From positions 1 to 7,453 of the forward strand of contig JALVLX010000234.1 in NCBI GenBank assembly GCA_027032855.1: 7,453 nt of DNA, given 5' to 3'. Below are positions 1 through 5,744 of this stretch, one piece after another. A model generated the notes under the pieces. It was not told the origin of the DNA, did not search any database, and saw only the letters and a list, made by a program, of their open reading frames with translations. Positions within the stretch are counted from its first letter, which is position 1; each line of letters starts with the position of its first letter. The stretch comes from Flavobacteriales bacterium. GTDB lineage: Bacteria; Bacteroidota; Bacteroidia; Flavobacteriales; Flavobacteriaceae. The position numbers and the translations under genes are program-made.

Positions 1-861
1 AATTTTACTGCCTTTCGAAAAAAAATCTTTTTTGATTAGGTCAATGATGCCATAAAGCATTTTGCCTGTGTAAACAGGGTCTAGTGGCAGGTTATGCAAT
101 ATATAAGTCATATTGATAAAATCAACCAGTTTTTTGTCGATTTTGGCAAAACCGCCAAAGTGGTAATCCCGGATCAATTCCCAATTATTTGACCGGACAT
201 ATTTGGCAATTTCCTGATGTAAAAAATTTTCTTTTAAGGCCGGAAAACCCAATACTTTTTGGTGTGGTTTGCCCGAATTGATCAGTCCGGCAATGGTGCC
301 CCCCGTCCCGATAGCCGAGCAGATATAATCAAAATCTGCATCTTCGGGTGTCAAAATTTCTTCTGTTCCTTTGACTGCCAATTTGTTGGTACCCCCTTCA
401 GGTACTAAGTAAAACTTACCGAATATTTTAAAGAGGTTGGCAATAAAATCCGGATCGGTTTTTTGTCTATAGGCTTTGCGACTGACAAAATGCAAGCGCA
501 TACCTTGGCTGACTGCAAATTTTAATGTTGGATTTTCATTGAGTGTTTGCTTTAAGTTTTCTCCGAGTTCATCACCGCGTATTACGCCTATGGTTTTTAT
601 ACCCAATTCTTTGCCCGCTGCGGCTGTTGCGGCTATGTGATTGGAAAATGCACCTCCGAACGTTAGCAATGTATCGTAGCCTTTGTTTTGTGCTTCTATG
701 ACGTTGTAATAGAGTTTTCTAAACTTATTGCCCGAAACATGTTCATGCAATAAATCTTCGCGTTTAATGACCAACGTAATCTCCTTTTTGCGCAAGAGGC
801 AATCGCTTAACTTTTGGTTGTAAGGTTGATTTTGGGATTTTAATTTATTTTCTGTTTTCAT
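1..861 (-). CDS. PLP-dependent D-cysteine desulfhydrase / ACC deaminase family protein (3' end cut by window)
   Basis: Fold-type II PLP enzyme of the group that breaks D-cysteine into pyruvate, H2S and ammonia, or opens 1-aminocyclopropane-1-carboxylate; expected to be cytoplasmic. The reading frame is open from an ATG at 861 to the left edge, giving 287 residues, so most of a family member (about 300-340) is present and the C-terminus is missing. Visible marks are IKRED (32-36), SGNKFRKL (43-50) with K46 as the likely PLP Schiff-base lysine, GGAFSNH (69-75) with the substrate-side S73 and N74, PEGG (154-157), and the phosphate loop GTGGT (185-189). SNH is closer to D-cysteine desulfhydrases than to the SNQTR of true ACC deaminases, but the C-terminal residues that separate the two activities lie outside the window. 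It starts 4 bases after the DUF3307 stop, so it is probably translated from the same transcript as satD. Family is confident; substrate is open. Confidence 0.9.
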   Translation of the reverse strand, partial: MKTENKLKSQNQPYNQKLSDCLLRKKEITLVIKREDLLHEHVSGNKFRKLYYNVIEAQNKGYDTLLTFGGAFSNHIAATAAAGKELGIKTIGVIRGDELGENLKQTLNENPTLKFAVSQGMRLHFVSRKAYRQKTDPDFIANLFKIFGKFYLVPEGGTNKLAVKGTEEILTPEDADFDYICSAIGTGGTIAGLINSGKPHQKVLGFPALKENFLHQEIAKYVRSNNWELIRDYHFGGFAKIDKKLVDFINMTYILHNLPLDPVYTGKMLYGIIDLIKKDFFSKGSKI

Positions 862-865
862 TAAT

Positions 866-1595
866 TTATTTGATTGTAATGCCGGAAGCAATGAGCTTAA
901 TAGCAACCCCAAAGAGTGTGGCTATCATAAAACTCAAAAAAGTTCCAATAATAATATATTCGGTCTTTTTTTGGTCATTAGTATCTTTCAAATCTCCAAA
1001 ACGAAAAACCGATTTCGCTGCTAACAAAAAGCCAATGATTCCAAATTTGTCTAATAAAATAAAAGAAAAAATCAAGATACGTTCCATTATTCCTATCCAT
1101 TTTCCGGCATCTTTCAGTCCGTTTTCTGCAATTTCACTTTGCCATTTTTCGGTAAGATTTCCAATTAATATAGATGCTGGAATCGATAAAAATAAATAAC
1201 CGGCGATGATTATCCATAGATTTTGATTCTCAACTATTGATTTTATCCAAATGATAAAACTTTCTTCTTGTCCGGTATTGAAAAGCCAAACGACAACAAT
1301 TGATACAAAATGTAAAATTTGATCCCATATAAAAATCTTTACATTTATTTCTTTAAATAAAGTTTTGGTAAAATCAATTATTAAGTGAAAAACTGTTAAG
1401 ATTAAAATTATTCGCCAATAGCTAAAACTACCCAATACAACCAATAAAGTCAATGATGTAACTAAAATATGGTAATAAAAATATTTTGTTTTCCAGCCTA
1501 AAGTGTCCTTATTTTTTGCCCACTTATAAGGTTGAAAAAAAAAAGTCGGAAAGTAGATGTGCTACAAATAACTTATATAATAATGATAATTCCAT
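866..1595 (-). CDS. DUF3307 family membrane protein, apparent one-base frameshift in a T10 run
   Basis: Integral membrane protein of unknown biochemical role, found beside SatD-family genes. The long open frame (from TTG at 1453) lacks the family's N-terminus. Reading further upstream, QPYKW and KYFYYH continue in that frame, while AHLLSDF lies in another frame that begins with ATG at 1595. The frames meet at ten T (minus strand, 1544-1535). Removing one T gives a continuous 242-residue protein, normal for the family. As written, translation from 1595 ends after 23 residues at a TAA (1526-1524). The repaired protein has hydrophobic segments near residues 47-76, 94-113, 128-146, 170-192 and 214-242, and polar marks H13, D17, Q21, H42, H70, D74, K77, D91, Q92 and H95. 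The ATG lies 4 bases after the SatD stop, and its own stop lies 4 bases before the next ATG. The break could be an assembly error, a real mutation, phase variation or slippage. Family call is good; function is unknown. Confidence 0.85.
1535..1544 (-). repeat. Homopolymer run of ten T in the DUF3307 coding strand
   Basis: Ten A on the plus strand (ten T in the coding sense) lie exactly where the DUF3307 frame changes. Nine T would encode an unbroken SDFFFQPYKW; ten put a stop codon nine bases after the run. Such a run is prone to sequencing error, replication slippage and RNA polymerase slippage. Confidence 0.95.
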
Positions 1596-1599
1596 TTTT

Positions 1600-2289
1600 T
1601 TAATATTGTTCTTTTATCAAGTCAAAAAATCTTTTGATAAAAACATTTATATTTTTAATATTACCATAAGATACCAGTCTTTTATTAACAGCCGGTTGAG
1701 AAATTCTTAGTAAATCTGCTAATTCGGCTTGTGTTTTATTATATAAAAGATAATAATAGACTGCTTCTGCCGTAGCAGGTGTCCATCTACTGATAAGGGC
1801 ATCTGCCAATTTTGATTCAACAAAAAATTCTTCGTTTAAATTTTTCCGGCTCGTTCCTATTCCTAATCTATCATTTTGTTTCACTAATCTATCTAATAAT
1901 CGCCCGGATTTGATAAAAGCAGTTCCTTGAGATTCTACTACTTTTTTACTTAAAAAAGACACGTCACCAATACCGATTGCTATTCGAACATCTGTATAGG
2001 CAAATTTAACCGATTTAATTTTATGATACTTTTCAGGTATAAAAGATCTTAAACCGGCTCTTATGATAATAGCTGCCAACAATGATTTCTCCGGTTGAGG
2101 AATAATTCCTTGAAAACTGTCCCCTCTGAATATTTCAAATTTGGACTTTTCATCAATAAAAATATACTGGTTTAGATCATTAAATATTTTTTTTAATAAT
2201 CCAATGACCGAAATAATTTCATCTGAATTTAATTTACTCGATTTTACCAAATCTCCCGTAATAACGGCTATTATATTGTCACTTTTCAT
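1600..2289 (-). CDS. SatD-family protein with C-terminal helix-turn-helix
   Basis: A 229-residue protein resembling the SatD family, named from the streptococcal sat locus linked to acid tolerance; its biochemistry is not established. The N-terminal domain (about 1-160) shows ITGDLVKSSKL (10-20), FEIFRGDSFQ (51-60), DVRIAIGIGD (100-109) and GTAFIKSGRLLDRL (122-135). The order and spacing of these motifs recall the class III nucleotidyl cyclase palm, with D13 and D57 in the places of the two metal-binding aspartates; this is my inference. The C-terminus (186-206, from TQAEL to VNKRLV) is a clear helix-turn-helix, suggesting DNA binding. No signal peptide or membrane segment is visible, so it should be cytoplasmic. 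The ATG at 2289 has a good promoter just upstream, surrounded by repeated AGTTATA motifs that could be its own operator. DUF3307 follows after 4 bases, so the two proteins probably act together. Family call is good; function is unknown. Confidence 0.85.
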   Translation of the reverse strand: MKSDNIIAVITGDLVKSSKLNSDEIISVIGLLKKIFNDLNQYIFIDEKSKFEIFRGDSFQGIIPQPEKSLLAAIIIRAGLRSFIPEKYHKIKSVKFAYTDVRIAIGIGDVSFLSKKVVESQGTAFIKSGRLLDRLVKQNDRLGIGTSRKNLNEEFFVESKLADALISRWTPATAEAVYYYLLYNKTQAELADLLRISQPAVNKRLVSYGNIKNINVFIKRFFDLIKEQY

Positions 2290-2303
2290 TAATAACCCAT
2301 TTA

Positions 2304-2400
2304 AGTTATATTATGCAAATATAATCATATTTAGTTATAATTCAAAAAATATATAACCAATATTAGTTATAAATTGCTGATATAATCTAAAATAGTTATA
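2304..2400 (-). promoter_or_regulatory. Array of four AGTTATA repeats, candidate operator
   Basis: Identical AGTTATA copies (TATAACT in the sense of the operon) lie at 2304-2310, 2333-2339, 2365-2371 and 2394-2400. Start-to-start distances are 29, 32 and 29 bases, close to three helical turns, so all face roughly the same side of the DNA. The third copy is also half of an inverted repeat, TATAAC, 8 bases, GTTATA (2352-2371). The copies cover the predicted start, the promoter spacer and the upstream region; the fourth overlaps the glyS stop. A helix-turn-helix protein is encoded directly downstream, so autoregulation by SatD is the simplest reading. That is inference; AT richness makes some chance matches possible. 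Confidence 0.55.
2316..2345 (-). promoter_or_regulatory. Bacteroidota-type promoter for the satD operon
   Basis: On the minus strand, TTG (2345-2343), 19 bases, then TATATTTG (2323-2316) match the Bacteroidota primary sigma consensus TTG-N19-TAnnTTTG. Transcription would start near 2310, leaving a leader of about 20 bases before the ATG at 2289. One AGTTATA copy lies between the two promoter boxes and another at the predicted start. Confidence 0.7.
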
Positions 2401-3928
2401 TTTTTAACCAATTTCTCAAATCAAATTTACCGGCAATATGTTGGCGTAGTTCAGCCATTGGAATACGGATTTGTTCCATGGTGTCTCTATCGCGCAAGGT
2501 TACGGTGCCGTCATCTTTGGTTTGGTGATCTATTGTGACGCAATAGGGTGTTCCAACAGCATCTTGTCGGCGATAACGGCGACCAATAGCATCTTTTTCG
2601 TCATATTGGACTTTGAAATCCCATTTTAAATCATCGATGATTTCTTTAGCAATTTCAGGCAGTCCATCTTTTTTTAGTAGCGGTAAGACAGCCACTTTTG
2701 TAGGTGCCAGTACAGCCGGGATTTTCATCACAACTCTGGTAGAACCGTCCGGTAAGGTTTCATCTTGTAGGGCAGCGGAGAAGACTGCCAAGAACATACG
2801 GTCCAGACCAATGGAAGTTTCTATGACGTAGGGTGTATAGCGTTCGTTTATTTCAGGATCAAAATATTGCATTTTTTTGCCTGAGAATTTTTCGTGTTGC
2901 GACAGGTCAAAATCAGTACGGGAGTGAATACCTTCGAGTTCTTTGAAGCCAAAAGGAAATTTGAATTCTATATCTGTAGCGGCATCGGCGTAATGTGCTA
3001 ATTTTTCATGGTCGTGGAAACGGTAGTAATCATCACCGAAACCTAATGATTTGTGCCATTTCAAACGGGTTTCCTTCCATTTGTCAAACCATTCTTTCTG
3101 AGTACCGGGACGAACAAAAAATTGCATTTCCATTTGTTCAAATTCGCGCATTCGGAAGATAAATTGTCGTGCTACAATTTCGTTACGAAAAGCTTTACCG
3201 GTTTGTGCAATACCGAAAGGTATTTTCATACGCATGGTTTTTTGTACGTTTAAGAAGTTGACAAAAATACCTTGCGCTGTTTCGGGGCGTAAGAATAAAT
3301 CCGTCGCATTTTCGGCAGAAGCACCCAGCTTGGTACCAAACATCAGGTTGAATTGTTTAACATCAGTCCAGTTTTTGCTACCGGATACCGGATCGGCAAT
3401 ACCGAGTTCTTCAATCAAAGCTTTAACGTCTGCCAAATCGTTGTTTTCGAGCGATTTAGCCATGCGTTGCAAAATACTTTTTTGCTGTTCGCGGTATTTG
3501 ACCACGCGCGGATGAGTGGCAACAAATTGTGCTTCGTCAAAAGCATCGCCAAAACGTTTGCGCGCTTTTTTGATTTCTTTTTGTACTTTTTGTTCCAATT
3601 TTTCAGTATAGTCTTCAATCAAGACATCTGCACGATAACGTTTTTTGCTGTCTTTGTTGTCAATAAGCGGATCGTTAAAAGCATCGACGTGGCCGGAAGC
3701 TTTCCATGTGGTGGGGTGCATAAAGATTGCAGCATCTAAGCCTACAATGTTTTGGTGTAATTGCGTCATGGCTTGCCACCAGTAGTTCCGGATGTTACGT
3801 TTGAGTTCTACACCGTTGGGACCGTAGTCGTAAACGGCACTTAACCCGTCATAAATTTCACTTGAAGGAAACACAAAGCCGTATTCTTTGGCGTGTGATA
3901 ATACTTTTTTAAATTGATCGTCACTCAT
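2396..3928 (-). CDS. glyS: Glycyl-tRNA synthetase, single-chain dimeric type
   Basis: Charges tRNA-Gly with glycine using ATP; cytoplasmic and expected to be essential. The 510-residue product is the full-length homodimeric class II enzyme, not the separate alpha and beta subunits of the GlyQ/GlyS type. Visible marks are the N-terminal GFVFPSSEIY region (18-26) and AVYDYGPNG (31-39), ASGHVDAFNDPL (77-88), RPETAQG (214-220), motif 2 around FRNEI (247-251) with the FEQMEMQFF strand (263-271), and motif 3 ETSIGLDR (370-377). An anticodon-binding domain follows from about 403 (PAVLAPTKVAVLP). A lysine-rich helical insertion sits near 105-170. The ATG at 3928 gives the expected N-terminus. The gene lies between a terminator upstream and the satD promoter downstream, so it is probably its own unit, although no GC-rich terminator is visible after its stop. 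Start, length and motifs look normal. Confidence 0.97.
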   Translation of the reverse strand: MSDDQFKKVLSHAKEYGFVFPSSEIYDGLSAVYDYGPNGVELKRNIRNYWWQAMTQLHQNIVGLDAAIFMHPTTWKASGHVDAFNDPLIDNKDSKKRYRADVLIEDYTEKLEQKVQKEIKKARKRFGDAFDEAQFVATHPRVVKYREQQKSILQRMAKSLENNDLADVKALIEELGIADPVSGSKNWTDVKQFNLMFGTKLGASAENATDLFLRPETAQGIFVNFLNVQKTMRMKIPFGIAQTGKAFRNEIVARQFIFRMREFEQMEMQFFVRPGTQKEWFDKWKETRLKWHKSLGFGDDYYRFHDHEKLAHYADAATDIEFKFPFGFKELEGIHSRTDFDLSQHEKFSGKKMQYFDPEINERYTPYVIETSIGLDRMFLAVFSAALQDETLPDGSTRVVMKIPAVLAPTKVAVLPLLKKDGLPEIAKEIIDDLKWDFKVQYDEKDAIGRRYRRQDAVGTPYCVTIDHQTKDDGTVTLRDRDTMEQIRIPMAELRQHIAGKFDLRNWLKI

Positions 3929-3971
3929 TTTTCATAAACTTTTATTAATTTTTTATCTGATTATAAGGCAC

Positions 3972-4006
3972 AAAAAAGCTACCTTTGAGCGAACAAAGAT
4001 AGCTTT
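3972..4006 (-). terminator. Rho-independent terminator after the coiled-coil gene
   Basis: In the minus-strand sense, a 13-base-pair stem (4006-3994 with 3987-3975, one A/C mismatch) closes a 6-base loop (3993-3988). The coding-sense T run extends from the last stem bases to 3972, giving six T in a row. It lies 37 bases after the stop of the 4043-4948 gene and before glyS, which fits termination of the upstream unit. Confidence 0.8.
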
Positions 4007-4024
4007 ATTGATTGAAATTTACAA
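3994..4024 (-). promoter_or_regulatory. Possible glyS promoter overlapping the terminator
   Basis: On the minus strand, TTG (4024-4022), 20 bases, then TATCTTTG (4001-3994) fit the Bacteroidota promoter form. The second box is also one arm of the terminator stem, so the match may be a by-product of the hairpin. If real, transcription starts near 3988 and the glyS leader is about 60 bases. No better candidate is seen before glyS. Confidence 0.35.
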
Positions 4025-4042
4025 TTTTTTAGTAATGCCCGA

Positions 4043-4948
4043 TTAAAATAAACCGCTTTCCAATTCAAAACCGGTTTCACCTACTTTATGACCGTTATGA
4101 TAAAGCATTACTCTGTATTTTCCTTTAGTAATTTCACGTTCTTTATCATTAGGTTTAACGAAAATACAAACTTTAAAGGCTTTATTTTCATAAATAATAT
4201 CTTCAGAGCCACTAATTATTACAGAATGGTCACCGTCAATTGTGATTTCTTGTTGGCTACCGATTACCTCTCCTTCAGGATTGGTAATACTTACGTAAAA
4301 AGTTTGATTACCGGATTCAATAATATCATTTTTTGGCACCGTAAAGCAAACTCTGATGTCAGTAGCACGTTTGTATTTAGAGGTTTCAACGACTTTGCCC
4401 GAGCTTTTTATTTTCACACCTTGAGCTACAATTTCAGTAGGGTAAAGTACTTTAGCACGGCTGATAGTTTGAGATAATTGTTCGTTTTTGTTGAGCAAAG
4501 TGTCGTTAAATTGCTTTTGTTGCTCAAGGTTGGTATTCAAGCTGTCATTTTCAGTGATTAATTGCATATTGGCAGTACGCAATGAATCAGCAAGTTTGTA
4601 CAATTTATCTCTTTGTGCTTTAAGTGCGGCAATTTCACGTTTATATTTGTGAATAACACCGGCAGTAACTTTTTTCTGTTTTTTGACTTCTTCAATCAAA
4701 GATTCTATACGCGCTTTGGCTTCTTCAAATTTGTTTGAGACCTCGGTTTTTTCTTGTAGCGCTTGGTCGTAATTGACTTTTAAGTCTTCAAGTTCGTTGA
4801 TAACTTGTTCTTTTTCTTGTTGTAAAATTTGTTCGGTTTCTTTTGATTCGTTATACATATCATATGTATAATATCCTAAACTTAAGATTCCAATACCCAA
4901 AAGGGCAACCAAAATTTTTAAAACCGGAGAACTTCTTTGTGTTTCCAT
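4043..4948 (-). CDS. Membrane-anchored coiled-coil protein of unknown function
   Basis: I do not recognise a named family. The 301-residue product starts with a short charged tail, then one hydrophobic segment (about 9-28, rich in Leu, Ile and Gly), which would anchor it in the inner membrane. A long heptad-like region rich in Glu, Lys, Gln and Leu (about 32-165) should form a coiled coil. A C-terminal domain (about 170-301) has alternating hydrophobic stretches such as IRVCFTVPK and TFYVSITNPEGEVIG, which suggest a beta-sandwich. The frame is open upstream to 5032, but that stretch is AT-rich, contains a 12-base tandem repeat and reads like leader; the ATG at 4948 puts the membrane anchor at the N-terminus, so I prefer it. 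A good terminator follows the stop. Topology suggests an envelope or scaffold role, with the C-terminal domain probably periplasmic; this is inference. Confidence 0.8.
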   Translation of the reverse strand: METQRSSPVLKILVALLGIGILSLGYYTYDMYNESKETEQILQQEKEQVINELEDLKVNYDQALQEKTEVSNKFEEAKARIESLIEEVKKQKKVTAGVIHKYKREIAALKAQRDKLYKLADSLRTANMQLITENDSLNTNLEQQKQFNDTLLNKNEQLSQTISRAKVLYPTEIVAQGVKIKSSGKVVETSKYKRATDIRVCFTVPKNDIIESGNQTFYVSITNPEGEVIGSQQEITIDGDHSVIISGSEDIIYENKAFKVCIFVKPNDKEREITKGKYRVMLYHNGHKVGETGFELESGLF

Positions 4949-4964
4949 AATTGTGTTTAATTTG

Positions 4965-4988
4965 TCAGTTATTATTTCAGTTATTATT
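4965..4988. repeat. Perfect tandem duplication of a 12-mer
   Basis: TCAGTTATTATT occurs twice without a gap (4965-4976 and 4977-4988). It lies in the presumed 5' leader of the coiled-coil gene, 17 to 40 bases before its ATG. It may be a slippage duplication; each copy contains AGTTAT, six of the seven bases of the satD promoter motif. Confidence 0.9.
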
Positions 4989-5001
4989 AATGAATAATTT
5001 T

Positions 5002-5032
5002 TAAATTTAGCATAAATTTGTATGATATACAA
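5002..5032 (-). promoter_or_regulatory. Possible promoter of the coiled-coil gene
   Basis: On the minus strand, TTG (5032-5030), 20 bases, then TAAATTTA (5009-5002) resemble the Bacteroidota promoter, with A instead of the final G. Transcription would start near 4996, giving a leader of about 48 bases that contains the 12-mer tandem repeat. Confidence 0.4.
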
Positions 5033-5057
5033 CGTTTGTTGTCGGCGAATAGTATAA

Positions 5058-5732
5058 TCAACCTCTTCTTTTTGTGGTCAAGATAAAGTCTTTTAAATAA
5101 AAAGGCTCAAAATACGCAATGTTTTCAAACCTGTTTTCTTTAAACTTTTGATAGGCCGAAAAGTGCATTTCCTTTGCAGACGGATATTTTTTGTCAGCAA
5201 AAACGGCGTTTTTATGTGAAACAACTTTCTGTGTTTTTGGTACGGCATCTCCTACAAAAATAACCGGTTTGTCGTTTAAATATTCATCAAATGGATTATC
5301 TTCGAGCAGGTCGGCTTTTACGTCACGTATCAATCGGTATTGATTATCAAAAACGGCGCTGTAAACTTCCATGCGTCTGGCATCGATAATGGGAATAATG
5401 TAGCCGGAATTTGTTTTTATTTTTCGAGCCAAATTTTCCAAAGTTGATACTGCTATCAATGGAATGTTCAGATTATACGCCAAACCTTTGACTGCTGACA
5501 CCCCAATGCGTAAGCCTGTGTAAGACCCCGGTCCCATACTGACGGCTACCGCCCCCAAATCTTTAGGTTTCAAATTATTTTTTTCTAAAATTTGAGCTAT
5601 GAAAACATGTAGCTTCTCAGCATGTGAATACGACTCTCCGGCATATTCCAACAGGTCAATCAGTTGTTCATCCCTGCCCAAAGATACCGAACAGTTTTTG
5701 GTAGCTGTTTCTATGTTAAGAATATATGCCAA
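5058..5732 (-). CDS. tsaB: TsaB, tRNA N6-threonylcarbamoyladenosine biosynthesis protein
   Basis: Works with TsaD and TsaE to transfer the threonylcarbamoyl group made by TsaC onto adenosine 37 of ANN-decoding tRNAs; TsaB is the scaffold partner of TsaD in the cytoplasm. The 224-residue product has the family's N-terminal strand ILNIETATKNCSVSL (4-18), SHAEKLH (36-42), the hallmark GPGSYTGLRIG (67-77) and DARRMEVY (117-124). It belongs to the ASKHA fold group, and its length is normal. The start is TTG at 5732: there is no ATG nearby upstream, and the next in-frame upstream stop is the stop codon of the OmpH-like gene itself. The gene follows the OmpH-like gene after 10 bases and is likely read from the promoter at 6350-6379. 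No clear terminator is seen after it. Confidence 0.95.
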   Translation of the reverse strand: MAYILNIETATKNCSVSLGRDEQLIDLLEYAGESYSHAEKLHVFIAQILEKNNLKPKDLGAVAVSMGPGSYTGLRIGVSAVKGLAYNLNIPLIAVSTLENLARKIKTNSGYIIPIIDARRMEVYSAVFDNQYRLIRDVKADLLEDNPFDEYLNDKPVIFVGDAVPKTQKVVSHKNAVFADKKYPSAKEMHFSAYQKFKENRFENIAYFEPFYLKDFILTTKRRG

Positions 5733-5744
5733 ATGCGTTGAAAG

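Noticed and set aside
870..1199. Plus-strand reading frame opposite DUF3307
   Set aside because: It is the complement of a recognised membrane protein gene and shows no family features.
866..1453. Taking the DUF3307 gene as a 195-residue protein from TTG at 1453
   Set aside because: Family-like sequence (QPYKW, KYFYYH) continues upstream in the same frame, and the true N-terminus with ATG 1595 lies in the other frame across the T10 run.
2304..2400. AGTTATA repeats as a CRISPR array or IS end
   Set aside because: The units are only 7 bases, the intervening sequences are short and AT-rich, and no cas or transposase gene is present.
3053..3739. Several plus-strand reading frames opposite glyS
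   Set aside because: They overlap conserved synthetase motifs on the minus strand and look like no known protein.
4949..5032. A longer coiled-coil protein starting at 5032
   Set aside because: The extra 28 residues come from AT-rich DNA with a tandem 12-mer and would bury the membrane anchor behind a non-signal-like extension.
5029..5042. Small hairpin ACAAC-GTTT-GTTGT as a tsaB-region terminator
   Set aside because: The stem is only 5 base pairs, has no T run on either side and lies upstream of the coiled-coil gene's coding region, not directly after a gene's stop in the sense direction.
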